Shown here: piece by piece, positions 36,181-47,699 of the stretch
Numbering within the stretch: the stretch's first letter is position 1
Layout of the letters: each line of letters opens with the position of its first letter
Assembly: GCA_013403005.1 (NCBI GenBank)
Contig: JACBOA010000003.1
Coordinates: forward strand, 23,501 to 87,500
Reading direction: 5' to 3'
Origin: Methanobacteriaceae archaeon
GTDB lineage: Archaea > Methanobacteriota > Methanobacteria > Methanobacteriales > Methanobacteriaceae
DNA length: 64,000 nt
Made by a program: the position numbers and the translations under genes
The notes under the pieces: model-generated
Databases searched by the model: none
What the model was told of the DNA's origin: nothing
The model's input: only the letters and a program-made list of their open reading frames with translations

Positions 36181-36588
36181 ATGAGCGATTATGAAGAATT
36201 ACTTGACCGAGGTATTGAACAATTACCACCCCAGGCACTGGAGACTAAAAGGTTCTCAGTTCCCAAGGCTTACTCCATAATTCAGGGAAACCGAACCATA
36301 ATTCAAAACTTCGGAGAAATAGCCGATGCAATGAACCGGGACCCCCAGCATATTCTCAAATTTCTGTTAAGAGAACTGGGTACTGCTGGTAACCTGGAAG
36401 GAAACCGAGCCATCATGCAGGGAAAATTCACCCATTATCTGATAAATGAACGAATGGATGACTATGTGCAACGTTTCATTATGTGCCATGAATGTAACCG
36501 TCCAGATACCAAGATCATAAGGGAAGACCGCATATTCATCCTTAAATGTGAAGCTTGCGGGGCCAAGGCTCCTTTAAAGACCCTTTAA
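36181..36588 (+). CDS. eif2b: Translation initiation factor 2 subunit beta
   Basis: This 135-residue protein shows the aIF2-beta core (RFSVPKAYSIIQGNRTII and HILKFLLRELGTAGN) and a zinc ribbon with CHEC and CEAC. It joins aIF2 alpha and gamma to bring initiator tRNA. GGAGG precedes the ATG by 7 bases. The 87-base gap after mcm suggests a shared transcript. Confidence 0.96.
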   Translation: MSDYEELLDRGIEQLPPQALETKRFSVPKAYSIIQGNRTIIQNFGEIADAMNRDPQHILKFLLRELGTAGNLEGNRAIMQGKFTHYLINERMDDYVQRFIMCHECNRPDTKIIREDRIFILKCEACGAKAPLKTL

Positions 36589-36593
36589 ACCCC

Positions 36594-36615
36594 TTTTTTT
36601 ATTAATCCTTTTTTT
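36594..36615 (+). terminator. U-tract terminator after eif2b
   Basis: Two T-runs (36594-36600 and 36609-36615) follow the eif2b stop within 30 bases, a typical archaeal U-rich stop signal. Confidence 0.5.
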
Positions 36616-36680
36616 GAACCCATGATCTTACCCATATTATAATAATAATTAATCAAAAAATTACCGAATTGATGTTACTA

Positions 36681-37741
<1,061 letters not shown>

Positions 37742-37961
37742 ATAGTATCATATCCATAAAAGGACCATATCTAGAAGAAGGAAAATCATATCTAATGTAT
37801 CTTTATCTAATTATCTTCGAGAAAATTTCCAAATCAAGCAGTGCAATTTTTAAAAATAAAACAACTCCCCCAGTAGCAATAGAATCTTAAAAGATTTATT
37901 TTAATTTATCACAGATTTAAATGATAAATTGTTTAATAACACCTTGATGATGGTGATTACT

Positions 37962-38921
37962 ATGGACACAGATTCAACAATTGATATTATCAAACAGGGC
38001 ACCCTGGAAGTGGTGACTCCTGATGAACTCAGAGATAAACTAGAAAATAATAAAAAAACAGCTTACATTGGATATGAACCATCAGGAAAAGTTCATTTAG
38101 GTCATGCGATCACTGTTAAAAAGATGATAGACTTGCAGAAAGCAGGTTTCAAAATAAAGATCCTCCTGGCAGATCTTCATGCTTATCTTAATGGTAAGGG
38201 TAGTTTGGATGAGATAAAGGAAATCTCAGAATATAATGCCAAATGTTTCAGGGCGCTGGGACTTTCTAGTGATACTGAATTCATTTTAGGTAGCAGTTTC
38301 CAGACTCAGGAAGATTACACCATGAAAGTTTACCAGCTGGCACTTTCCACCACTTTAACCCGTGCCAAGAGAAGTATGGCACAAATAACACGAGATGCTG
38401 AGGATCACCAGGTGGCGGAGGTAATCTACCCTTTAATGCAAGTAGTTGACATGCTGTTTTTAGAGGCGGACTTGGCAGTTGGTGGTATGGAACAGCGAAA
38501 GATTCATATGCTGGCCAGGGATAATCTGCCTAAATTGGGATTCCCCTCTCCAGTATGCATCCACACCCCGCTACTCCATGGTACAGACGGTTCAGATAAG
38601 ATGTCTTCCAGTAAAGAAAACTTCATAGCCATTGATGATGAACCAAGTGTCATACGTGAAAAGATTAAAAAGAGTTTTTGCCCTGCGGGTGAAGTTGAGG
38701 GAAATCCGGTTCTGGAAATTGCACATCATTTCATCTTCAGTGACAGAGATACTCTGCTTATCCCCAGACCAGACAAATTTGGGGGTAATCTGGAATTAAC
38801 CCAAGATGAACTAGTCAAGAAGTACAGTGAAGGAGATTTACATCCTTTAGACCTGAAAAATGGTGTTGCAGAGTGTTTAGTGGAGATCCTGAAACCAGTA
38901 CGAGATTATCTTAAAGTTTAA
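37962..38921 (+). CDS. tyrS: Tyrosyl-tRNA synthetase
   Basis: This protein of about 319 residues is the archaeal class I TyrRS: YIGYEPSGKVHLGHA (HIGH-like motif), ADLHAYLNGKG, QVVDMLFLEADLAVGGMEQR (Tyr pocket) and KMSSSKEN (KMSKS). It lacks the C-terminal RNA-binding domain of bacterial forms. ATG 37962 is chosen because GGTGAT lies 4 bases upstream; earlier in-frame codons reach 37929. Confidence 0.94.
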   Translation: MDTDSTIDIIKQGTLEVVTPDELRDKLENNKKTAYIGYEPSGKVHLGHAITVKKMIDLQKAGFKIKILLADLHAYLNGKGSLDEIKEISEYNAKCFRALGLSSDTEFILGSSFQTQEDYTMKVYQLALSTTLTRAKRSMAQITRDAEDHQVAEVIYPLMQVVDMLFLEADLAVGGMEQRKIHMLARDNLPKLGFPSPVCIHTPLLHGTDGSDKMSSSKENFIAIDDEPSVIREKIKKSFCPAGEVEGNPVLEIAHHFIFSDRDTLLIPRPDKFGGNLELTQDELVKKYSEGDLHPLDLKNGVAECLVEILKPVRDYLKV

Positions 38922-39028
38922 ATTAGTGAAATTCTAACTACAGAAAAAATAAAAACTGAGTTTATGCAAACTTTCAAATAAATTTAATGAATGTTTAAAA
39001 TGTATCCAGGCTTACTAAGGGTGTTAAT

Positions 39029-39235
39029 ATGGAAGAAGACATGACTTATGAAATGAGGATTCCTGCAGGGATTACTGAAAGAATGATGGTGGAAGTTATA
39101 ACCAAATTTAACTTAGAACTTAAAAATACAGACTACGGACCAGTATTATACGGAAAAAAAGAAGATTTGGAAAATGCACAGGACCATATTGTCAAAGCAC
39201 TTAACGAACGCCTGAAAGAACTTGAAAAACGTTAA
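39029..39235 (+). CDS. Small conserved-looking protein, unknown function
   Basis: This 68-residue protein has a ribosome-binding site (GGTG) before ATG and a beta-alpha-like pattern (EMRIPAGITERMMVEVITKF) with an acidic-basic helix at the end. It looks like a real compact single-domain protein, but I cannot name the family. It follows tyrS by about 105 bases. Confidence 0.65.
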   Translation: MEEDMTYEMRIPAGITERMMVEVITKFNLELKNTDYGPVLYGKKEDLENAQDHIVKALNERLKELEKR

Positions 39236-39565
39236 CAAAAAGTGCTAGATTTGTTAATCCTAAATATTTTATTCGTATGCCAAAACTTTTTATCCAATCA
39301 TTTATTGAATAATTAAATCTTTTTTAGATTATCAATATCTCTTAATCTATATTTTTTATTATAATTTCTTAAACAATATTTTTAAACTATTAAAAACCAT
39401 TAATAAGTCATTTTATCCAATATAATAATTGATAAAACTTTGATTTTGATATACTTTTATAATGACTATTTTATTTAGAAATAATCCTATAATGATATTT
39501 GCTAATATTTGACTAAACCAGGAATAAAATTTAAAAAAGGATAATTATTAGTATTAATCGTATAA
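39236..39565. other. AT-rich gap between convergent genes
   Basis: About 330 bases, strongly AT-rich, with several T- and A-runs that can serve as terminators for both sides. I see no gene or RNA structure in it. Confidence 0.6.
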
Positions 39566-40141
39566 TTATAGGCACATACCCAGTTTAGGGGCAACTATTC
39601 TTTTGATATCATCATGTACCTTGTTTAAACCATTTTCAGCGTTAACTACCATAAAATTATGGTTTTTTGCCAGTTGGAGATATCTTTTGCGCACTTTATC
39701 TAGGAACTCAACTTGTTCAAAGTTGTCTTTCCCATCACATCTTTTTACAGCAGTTTCAGTTTCAAGATCTAGAAGTATCACCAGATCAGGTTTCAGAGCG
39801 TATTTATTAATTTGTGCGACCCAATCCCTACCATTCTGGTAAGCCAGGCTAGAATAAAAAGAACGGTCACTTATAACAACACGTTTCAATTCCACATTTT
39901 TTTGGATATCTTCCATAAGAAGCATCCTGTCAGCCGCAAATAGAAGCGCAAGTGTTATTTGGAAGCTTTCATCCTGAGCGTGGGGTGTTTGAAGCATTTC
40001 CCTAATAAGTCGACCTACTGGTGAATCAGTAGGTTCCCTAATACGCGTTACACTAAAACCACAATTTTCCAACCAGTTACCCAGACGTTCCAGTTGGGTG
40101 GACTTCCCTGATCCATCAATTCCTTCCAAACATATGTACAT
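39566..40141 (-). CDS. tmk: Thymidylate kinase
   Basis: This 191-residue protein has P-loop LEGIDGSGKSTQ, the EPTDSPVGR segment, SDRSFYSSLAYQ (DR motif for dTMP) and LLDLETETAVKRC. It converts dTMP to dTDP, downstream of the dUTPase reaction found elsewhere in this window. Confidence 0.95.
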   Translation of the reverse strand: MYICLEGIDGSGKSTQLERLGNWLENCGFSVTRIREPTDSPVGRLIREMLQTPHAQDESFQITLALLFAADRMLLMEDIQKNVELKRVVISDRSFYSSLAYQNGRDWVAQINKYALKPDLVILLDLETETAVKRCDGKDNFEQVEFLDKVRKRYLQLAKNHNFMVVNAENGLNKVHDDIKRIVAPKLGMCL

Positions 40142-40294
40142 GGTTTTGCTATCCTCAGAACAACTAATAAAGTTTGTTAAAATTAATCATTAATCTGATC
40201 ACATTTTTATTAATAGTCATTTCCAGTTGAACAACTTTTTTTATAGTGCGCTTCCCATTCAACTTTCTCTGAGTAAAAACCCAAATTCACTTAT

Positions 40295-40969
40295 ATGCGG
40301 AGAAAGTACTTAAGATTCATGGATACTGGTGATATTATTGGCTTGTTATTAGTCTATGGATATGTAATACTGCTACTGGTTATTTCTGAAAAAGTTCTAA
40401 ACAAACATCCTACTTTCAGCAGAAAGTTTCTGCACATTATGGTGGGAAACGTTTTATTTATTTTGCCTATTTTCCAATCAAGGTGGGTTATGGCCCTTCT
40501 GGCAGCGGGTCCCTTTATTATCATTACCTATCTTATGAGTCCCCATTCTCCTTTAAAGATATCTGATAAAATCTCTACTTCCGGCCATGGACTGGGACTG
40601 GTTTATTATTCTATTTCCTGGTTTTTCTTAGCCCTAATATTCTTTGATCAGCCCTGGATTATTGCGGTGGGGATTGCTGCTATGTCCTATGGGGATGGTA
40701 TGGCATCTCTAATCGGGCAGAAGTATGGTAAACTAAAATATAACTTCTTTGGGGATACTAAAACTCTTGAAGGATCATTAACCATGTTTTTCGTGCTCAT
40801 CGTCAGTTTGGGAATAGTTTTATTCTACTATTCACAACCCTTAGTACCAATGGTTTTAGTTGCAGTGGCCCTGGTAGCTACAATATTTGAAGCACTGACA
40901 CCTAAAGGTCTTGATAATCTAACAGCCTGTTTTTCAGCCGTTGCCGTTTACATTATGCTGAGCATGTGA
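40295..40969 (+). CDS. Polyprenol (dolichol) kinase-like membrane protein
   Basis: This 224-residue protein has six to seven TM segments and the CTP-kinase/cytidylyltransferase-type motifs RKFLHIMVGN, SYGDGMASLIGQKYGK and FGDTKTLEGS, as in the SEC59/VTE5/DGK1 group. Those enzymes phosphorylate polyprenols or lipids with CTP. In an archaeon with AglB, a role in recycling dolichol for N-glycosylation or salvaging geranylgeraniol is plausible. It is followed by a TMK-like kinase after about 150 bases. Confidence 0.8.
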   Translation: MRRKYLRFMDTGDIIGLLLVYGYVILLLVISEKVLNKHPTFSRKFLHIMVGNVLFILPIFQSRWVMALLAAGPFIIITYLMSPHSPLKISDKISTSGHGLGLVYYSISWFFLALIFFDQPWIIAVGIAAMSYGDGMASLIGQKYGKLKYNFFGDTKTLEGSLTMFFVLIVSLGIVLFYYSQPLVPMVLVAVALVATIFEALTPKGLDNLTACFSAVAVYIMLSM

Positions 40970-41118
40970 AAATGAGTATGATGAAAAATTGGATTGAGAA
41001 ATTAAAAAATCATGAAAATTTAAACTACCAAGAACACGTCTACTTAGTGAATTATTGATAACCTTAAACCACAAATTTGTATTTTTTTAAATGTCAAATA
41101 TCTTATGAGGATATTAAT

Positions 41119-41688
41119 ATGCGTTTAATCATTATTGACGGACTGGATGGGTCGGGGAAGAGTACTCAAGCTAAGCTTATCCAAAAAAAATATCTTTCCC
41201 TCGGTGAAAGCGTTATTCTCCGAGAACATCCTTCTGATGATAATAATTACGGTTTAAAATCTAAAAGAGCCTTACTCGGCAGGGGTAAACTAAACAAAAT
41301 CAAAGCATCGGTTTATTATGCTCTTGATGTTATTCGTTCCGTGTGGAAGTACCATGGCCAGGCAGATAATATTATTATGGTACGTTATTTAATGGGTACC
41401 GCCTACTTACCCCTCCCCCTAGCCAAAATTCTTTACAATTTTTTCAGCATGGTTCTGCCCACCTCAGAATATATGTTTTTTTTAGATATTGAACCTGAAG
41501 AATCATTAAAAAGAATGTCCAAACGAAATGATGAAGAAATGTTCGAAAACTTAGAAGATCTGATTAGTGTTCGAGAAAAGGCCCTTGAGTTAGCCCATGG
41601 CTGGCAAATAATTAACTCTGCTGCAACCATTGAGGAAGTTTATGAAAATATCAATGAAATCCTGAATCAATTAGACAAAAATGATTAA
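41119..41688 (+). CDS. Thymidylate-kinase-like P-loop kinase
   Basis: This protein of about 189 residues has the TMK P-loop IIDGLDGSGKSTQAK and the EHPSDD element, but the DR(Y/S) motif that contacts dTMP in true TMK is replaced by VRYLMGTAYL. A canonical tmk lies 1 kb upstream, so this paralogue may use another substrate. GAGGAT lies before ATG 41119; a 14-residue longer frame has no support. Its neighbour is a polyprenol-kinase-like gene. Confidence 0.8.
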   Translation: MRLIIIDGLDGSGKSTQAKLIQKKYLSLGESVILREHPSDDNNYGLKSKRALLGRGKLNKIKASVYYALDVIRSVWKYHGQADNIIMVRYLMGTAYLPLPLAKILYNFFSMVLPTSEYMFFLDIEPEESLKRMSKRNDEEMFENLEDLISVREKALELAHGWQIINSAATIEEVYENINEILNQLDKND

Positions 41689-42206
41689 TTAAATTCAGGG
41701 GATAATATGGTTTTCCCACTATCCAGGTCAATTGAACCCAGAATTCTAAGATTGAAAAGAAGCAAGTATGGTTCAATGAAATGGTTCAATGAAAAAAAAG
41801 TAAAATCACCCATCCCACAATAGTTACCTGTTTGATATGTTTGCAAAAATAAAATCAAAGAACCGAATGTGGTAAAAGCAATTAAATAAGTTAATAAAAG
41901 ATTTTTATAACCTACTTTCCCCATTATTTCCCTGATTTTTCTAAATTCAAAAGCAGATGGTATCCTTCCCGGGTTGTGGGTCATGTTGAGAATTACTCCT
42001 TGCAGGATAAAACCCACAACTAGCATCGATATTAACCCAAGAATCAAAAATCCATATCCTCAATTCGATTCTGCCAAGTTATGGGTTGTTTTTCTGGATA
42101 AAAATAAATAAAGCTGATTACTAGTTACTATCTCGACCATGAGAAAAATAGGAATAAAAATCGTTGCAAATATCTCTTTAATACCATATTTAAATCCATA
42201 AATCAT
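41685..42206 (-). pseudogene. DUF4013-like membrane protein gene broken by TGA
   Basis: One frame starts at ATG 42206 (MIYGFKYGIKEIFATIFIP), is stopped by TGA at 42060-42062, and goes straight on in the same frame (GYGFLILGLISMLVVGF, HNPGRIPSAFEFRKIREIMG) to 41685. The second half resembles the C-terminal half of DUF4013-type integral membrane proteins, which have a (G/A)xAFxFREI helix before two TM segments. It is shorter than usual for the family, so the gene was probably already truncated. A restart at TTG 42047 could make the 120-residue end. Confidence 0.55.
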
Positions 42207-42512
42207 CTTTCTTGTAATTTTATTGCATTATTTTATGCCATAATTCCCACTTGAAGTTATTGTTAGTTTGAATTCTTAATTTCTAATCAGAATCAGCGAA
42301 AAATCGTCATCCCATCACTGTAATCTTTTTGAATACCAAAAATCATTGGAAAATAAGCCAAATTATTAGAAATATTCTTCAAACTCAAAGAATTAATTTT
42401 GAGATGAATGACTTTAACTTATGATCCCACCATAAAAATAAGTGTGAATTCTTACAATATCTTATATTGTAACATCTTTCGTGTTTCACAAATAAGGGGT
42501 CTTGTAAGGTTG

Positions 42513-42947
42513 ATGCATATGATCGGGAAAGAAGAACTGGTTGAAAGGATTGAAGAAACCGAATTAGAGAAATTAGAAGGACCCAAAGATGTTTGGGAGA
42601 AACATATTTATTTAGAAGATGATAAAGTCATTATTGTAGGTTATGAAGAAGAAGAATCATTCAATACAGAAATTCCTGGGAAAGAAATCGTGAAAAATTA
42701 CTACTGGTATTGGGAGCTTAGAGATTCAGTTACTTGGAACCTATTATTTGATAATCATGATAAAGACTTCAGTTTTTGTGAATCAATTGTAGGGGATTAC
42801 ACAGATCAAGATCGTGTGGAAGACCTAGTGGGAGACATTGAAGAGGAAGATGTTTGCACTTGGAGTGAACAGGACTGGATTGAGGATATTTCTGAAGATA
42901 TAGCAGATGAAGTACTTGAATGGTTAGATAATATTAAGAAGACCTGA
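42513..42947 (+). CDS. Acidic protein of unknown function
   Basis: This protein of about 144 residues is very acidic (many Glu/Asp, few basic residues in the second half) with aromatic clusters (NYYWYWELRDSVTW and CTWSEQDWIEDI). I saw no TM or signal sequence and no known family. ATG 42513 or 42519 is preferred, because AAGGTTGAT lies nearby; a frame from 42408 is open but looks less protein-like. Confidence 0.55.
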   Translation: MHMIGKEELVERIEETELEKLEGPKDVWEKHIYLEDDKVIIVGYEEEESFNTEIPGKEIVKNYYWYWELRDSVTWNLLFDNHDKDFSFCESIVGDYTDQDRVEDLVGDIEEEDVCTWSEQDWIEDISEDIADEVLEWLDNIKKT

Positions 42948-43368
42948 AAAGGATATGTTTTCGATTATATTTTCATATAAATCTATTTTTTAATCCACAA
43001 AATCAATTTAAAAGAAAACTAAGAATGAAATTCATCTTATAAAAAAAATTGATTATAAATCGTTTTCCCCTAAAAATTACCCATTTATTTGCAATTTACC
43101 AGAATTAATCCTCGAAACAACTATTTTTAATTTAATCAAGTCCTCCTAACCATTTTCCAGAAAAACACATGCAAGCCAGGTGATGTCCATTACTTCCTTT
43201 TTTAGAAGTCTTCAAGATTCAGAGTCTTCCATCTACAGTTTAAAACCCCCTTTATAGTTGTGGAATAATAGGATCAATAATTGAAGAACTGGTCGAAAAT
43301 GGTTAAAAATAAATAATAACTGATTTAATAGAACTAATAGATTATAGTGCGAATAAACAGATAATAAC
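42948..43368. other. Intergenic gap
   Basis: About 420 AT-rich bases between convergent genes. I see no supported gene, tRNA or repeat; small stem-loops are possible but unconvincing. Confidence 0.55.
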
Positions 43369-44028
43369 CTATCTAAATCTATTTTTCCTATTTCTATTCA
43401 TTTTCCTCCTTTTCGAGATTATAAAATAGATGACTAAGCCTATGATAATTAAGGTGACAATATTTCCAACATAGGATACTCTATCTTCTAAGATCTTGTA
43501 AATATTTCCAGAAAACCAAGCTAACAAGCCCCAAGCTAATATTTGAACTGCAGAGCCTAAAAAAGTAGTTAGGATATACTTTTTCAAATCATATTTTATT
43601 AATCCGCAGAAAAGGTTTATGACTATGCTGGGAATCACCGGGAAACAACGAGCCAGGAAAATGAAAAAATCATCATAAGGACTTTCATCCACCTTTCTTT
43701 GAACTTCTTCCACGTCTTCCACAGAAACTCCCAAATATCTGCTGGTTCTTTTTATAAATGGCATTCCCAGTTTGTAGGCAAGTGTGTAGTAAACCATGGA
43801 TCCTAAGGTTATTCCCAGTGAGGCAGGAATTACAATCTGCAAGAGTAAAGTTGCCAGGGCAGGTAAAGAAAGACTGGTTCCCTTTGAAACCAGAAAAGTT
43901 GAGGTTAGTACTATGATGCTGGCAGGGATGGGAACAATTAACTGCTCCAGAATACAGCCTAAAAAAACTGTCCAGGATACATTACTTACTATAAATGACT
44001 CTGTGCTGTTGATTATTGTATGAAACAT
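43369..44028 (-). CDS. DedA/VTT-family membrane protein
   Basis: This 219-residue protein has four to five TM segments and the VTT-domain pattern: EQLIVPIPASIIVLTSTFLV, GSMVYYTLAYKLGMPFIKR, and the FLARCFPVIPSIVINLFCG segment (R/P motif). DedA proteins move or scramble lipid carriers such as polyprenyl phosphate. A link to glycan-lipid turnover is possible but not shown. Its start is 10 bases after the EamA gene, so they form a pair. Confidence 0.85.
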   Translation of the reverse strand: MFHTIINSTESFIVSNVSWTVFLGCILEQLIVPIPASIIVLTSTFLVSKGTSLSLPALATLLLQIVIPASLGITLGSMVYYTLAYKLGMPFIKRTSRYLGVSVEDVEEVQRKVDESPYDDFFIFLARCFPVIPSIVINLFCGLIKYDLKKYILTTFLGSAVQILAWGLLAWFSGNIYKILEDRVSYVGNIVTLIIIGLVIYFIISKRRKMNRNRKNRFR

Positions 44029-44037
44029 ACCAACCTC

Positions 44038-44976
44038 TTAGTGGGACCTGATTTTATCTTCTTTTTTTCCGCTACCATTTTTATACAATATAAGTATTCC
44101 AAGGAACATGAGCACCCCAAAAAATAACTGTGTTGCTGCCAATGGTTCTCCAAGAACAATAAAAGCCACCACTGCCCCGAATAATGAGCTGGTGGAGAAT
44201 ATAGATCCTGTGCGGGTGGATCCGATTTCACGTATGGCAAGGTAGATGAGAACCAGTGAAAAACTCATACACACCAGACCAATGAAAAGTAAAATTGGTA
44301 TCATATTCAAGGGGAGGTAAAAACTCAATCCCAATCCTAATGAAATTATAAACAGCATTAAACCGCCAATACCACTTTCAAGACCCGTTAAAAAGAATAT
44401 GTCTTTTTTATTACTCAAAAACTTGGTTAATATAGTATCCATACTCCAGAAAAAACAGGATCCAATGATCAAAAGACTGCCCGCTAAGTTCTGGTCAAAA
44501 GTTAGATCCTGAAGGTTATTAGTACTTAAGAATATTGCTCCAAGGATTAGAAAAACAAATCCAATTAAATCTTTCCTTTTAACTTTTTCTTTAAGGAAAG
44601 AAACACCCAAAAGAATGATGAACAGGGTCTGCATGTTGGTTAAAAGAGCGGCATTCACTGCAGTTATCTGCTTTAAACCGTTTAGATACAGTGCCGGAGC
44701 AATAACCGATCCGCATATGGCTATTAAAAGTAGGGTGATGTAGTTTCTCCGGGATATGTGTGTATCAACCTTACTTTCTTGGTGGATAATTTTTAATATC
44801 CGGTTATGAAGAGGAGATATTCTTATTAAAAATAAAAAGGCACTGCCCAGGATGTAAACCATTGCTGCCAGGGCCAGGGGGTGAAGATAGCCCAGTAGTA
44901 TTTTATCCAGGGTGAACCAAACCCCAAATAGCATGGCAACGGTGATTGCACTAATATATCCCCATACACGATCCAT
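44038..44976 (-). CDS. EamA/DMT-family transporter
   Basis: This 312-residue protein has ten TM segments in two EamA repeats (residues 7-135 and 165-300), with the repeated loop GLKQITAVNAALLTNMQTL and the ending pattern LGEPLAATQLFFG. DMT transporters export amino acids or other metabolites; the substrate cannot be told. It is the first gene of a two-gene unit with the DedA-like protein. Confidence 0.9.
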   Translation of the reverse strand: MDRVWGYISAITVAMLFGVWFTLDKILLGYLHPLALAAMVYILGSAFLFLIRISPLHNRILKIIHQESKVDTHISRRNYITLLLIAICGSVIAPALYLNGLKQITAVNAALLTNMQTLFIILLGVSFLKEKVKRKDLIGFVFLILGAIFLSTNNLQDLTFDQNLAGSLLIIGSCFFWSMDTILTKFLSNKKDIFFLTGLESGIGGLMLFIISLGLGLSFYLPLNMIPILLFIGLVCMSFSLVLIYLAIREIGSTRTGSIFSTSSLFGAVVAFIVLGEPLAATQLFFGVLMFLGILILYKNGSGKKEDKIRSH

Positions 44977-45442
44977 ATTGCACCAGTTTATTTATCCATC
45001 GATAACTATCTTAAGTTAAATACTATTTTGTATAATGAGAATATTATTAGTTTAGTCAGTTAAGGGTATGAGAAAGAGTTTCCATCTAAACAGATTTAAC
45101 AGTTTAATAAAGGAATTTAATGATTAAATCTGGATTAGACTAAGTGAAATTAACATATCAGTTTATCAATTAGTTATAAAGTCTTTTTTTAATGATCCCA
45201 TACTTTATTGCTTAGGTTTCCAGAGTTACGGATTTATCCCATAATATGTTCAACTAGGGAGTTTAATTGGAACAATTATGTTGTGGGAGGAGATTATAAA
45301 CTTCAATATTAATAGAAGATTAAAATTTACAGTTTCAATGATGTTCTGGGATTATGATTTAAATTTATAATATTATAGGTTTAAAAAAGCTTAGAATTCA
45401 TGGAACTAAGTTTTATAATCCCCAAATAGAGTATCGATCGTT
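44977..45442. other. Intergenic gap with no gene seen
   Basis: About 465 AT-rich bases between the EamA gene (minus) and the end of the CDGSH gene (minus). It should hold the EamA promoter. I see no clear repeat or RNA. Confidence 0.55.
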
Positions 45443-46177
<735 letters not shown>

Positions 46178-46552
46178 TAAAACACATCCCCCTTATTTGA
46201 GAGAATGTTTAATATTGAATTTTAGGTATAAATTTTAGTATAATTATGATATTGAATTTATTTTTCTGGATTTAATTCTGAAGATTCATTATTATTTTTT
46301 TCTGCTCACAAACTGCATATATTTATTGTATTGGATTAGATGAAATTATCTATGATAAATGTATTTGACAGTTACTGAAACCCAAAACTACATATTTAAC
46401 CTAATAATTCAAGCAAAAACTGGACTAAATACCATACAGGAATTCTATATAAGCTAAAAACCGAATATTAGTTTATAAAATTCAATACCAGTGATTATGA
46501 ATTAAAAATCAAGAATTACAAAAATCAAAACTAGAACTAGGAGGTCTCAGAC
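46178..46552. other. Divergent promoter region
   Basis: About 375 AT-rich bases between the divergent CDGSH gene and the methyltransferase. It must hold both promoters; AGGAGGT at 46539-46545 is the ribosome-binding site of the plus-strand gene. Confidence 0.55.
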
Positions 46553-47098
46553 CTGTCTATAACTATATTCACTTTGATTCCAATTATAATCATTATTATA
46601 ATGATTTTTGCATTTTCCATGTTGTGGCCGCTTGCAATTGGGGCAGCTTACTCACCTTCATCCATGAGAGTGGTTAGGAAAATGCTGGAAATGGCAGAAG
46701 TTGATTCTAGAGATTTAGTCTACGATCTGGGTTCTGGTGATGGTAGGATTGTTATTGAAGCCGCAGCGAGATACCAGGCTTTGGGAATTGGAGTTGAAGC
46801 CGATCCCTTACGTGTATTCTGGTCAAATATTAAAATCAGAAAGCGCAAACTGGGGCAGCAGGTGAAAATCATCTGGGGAAACATTTTTGACCAGAATCTT
46901 AGCCATGCCACAGTGGTGGTGGTATTCCTTTGGGGTAGAACCAATGAAAAATTAAAAGATAAACTTCAAGAAGAACTTCGTCCCGGAACCCGAATTGTAT
47001 CGTATGTATGGAAGTTTAATGGATGGAAACCTGTAAAAGTCGATGAAAAAGAACGATTATATTTGTATATTATGGGTGAAAGTGATAGATTAACTTGA
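46553..47098 (+). CDS. Membrane-anchored SAM methyltransferase-like protein
   Basis: This protein of about 181 residues has an N-terminal hydrophobic anchor (IIIIIIMIFAFSMLWPLAIG), then a compact Rossmann fold with motif I YDLGSGDGRIVIEAA, acidic GVEADPLRV and VKIIWGNIFDQN. It resembles small class I methyltransferases, possibly of lysine or lipid type. The strong AGGAGGT at 46539 lies 7 bases before an in-frame CTG (46553), while the first conventional codon is TTG at 46574, 28 bases away. The start is therefore uncertain. Confidence 0.75.
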   Translation: MSITIFTLIPIIIIIIMIFAFSMLWPLAIGAAYSPSSMRVVRKMLEMAEVDSRDLVYDLGSGDGRIVIEAAARYQALGIGVEADPLRVFWSNIKIRKRKLGQQVKIIWGNIFDQNLSHATVVVVFLWGRTNEKLKDKLQEELRPGTRIVSYVWKFNGWKPVKVDEKERLYLYIMGESDRLT

Positions 47099-47222
47099 AA
47101 AAGAAAGTATGGTTTAATTAATACTTGATAAATTAGAGAATGAATTAAACCAGAAAATGATTTAATAAATAGATTCATGATGAAACAAATTAATGATGAA
47201 AAAGGCTGATTGAAAGATCATG

Positions 47223-47570
47223 TTAAATTTTTAGAAGAACCTGGTCACCTTCTATAATCACTTGGTATGTTTTTAGTGGTCTGGGAGATTTAAACAATTT
47301 GGAAATACTTGCTTTTAATCCTGTAAAATCTGTCCAGAGTATAACCTGACCCGTAGTCAGATCAAACTGGCTGTGGTGTAAGGGACATGTGATTACACTC
47401 CCCTCTAAAGTTCCCTTTGAAAGATCACCACCCATATGAGGGCATTTATTTTCAACAGCGAAAAATTCTCCCTTGATCCTTGCGATTAATACATCCATGT
47501 CACCGGCAATAACTTTTTTCATTTCCCCCTCATTCAAATCATTGGTTTTGCATATTTCCATTAATTCCAT
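47223..47570 (-). CDS. Rieske [2Fe-2S] ferredoxin-like protein
   Basis: This 115-residue protein has the two Rieske motifs, CPHMGG (CxH) and CPLHHSQ (CxxH), in a compact beta fold with no TM. It is most like soluble Rieske ferredoxins that serve oxygenases, nitrite reductase small subunits or stand alone. No oxygenase lies near it, as expected in an anaerobe, so the partner is unknown. Confidence 0.93.
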   Translation of the reverse strand: MELMEICKTNDLNEGEMKKVIAGDMDVLIARIKGEFFAVENKCPHMGGDLSKGTLEGSVITCPLHHSQFDLTTGQVILWTDFTGLKASISKLFKSPRPLKTYQVIIEGDQVLLKI

Positions 47571-47699
47571 AATGATTTACCCCCTAATACATAAATTATA
47601 TTATCTTTATCCTAATATTTGATAGTATCCTAAACTTTCATAAAATTAATAGAGACCAGTTATGATTTAATAAAGGAACATTTTTGGGATAACTAGAGA

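Noticed and set aside
42060..42062. TGA as selenocysteine
   Set aside because: The position has no redox context, no insertion element was seen, and selenocysteine is not expected in Methanobacteriales.
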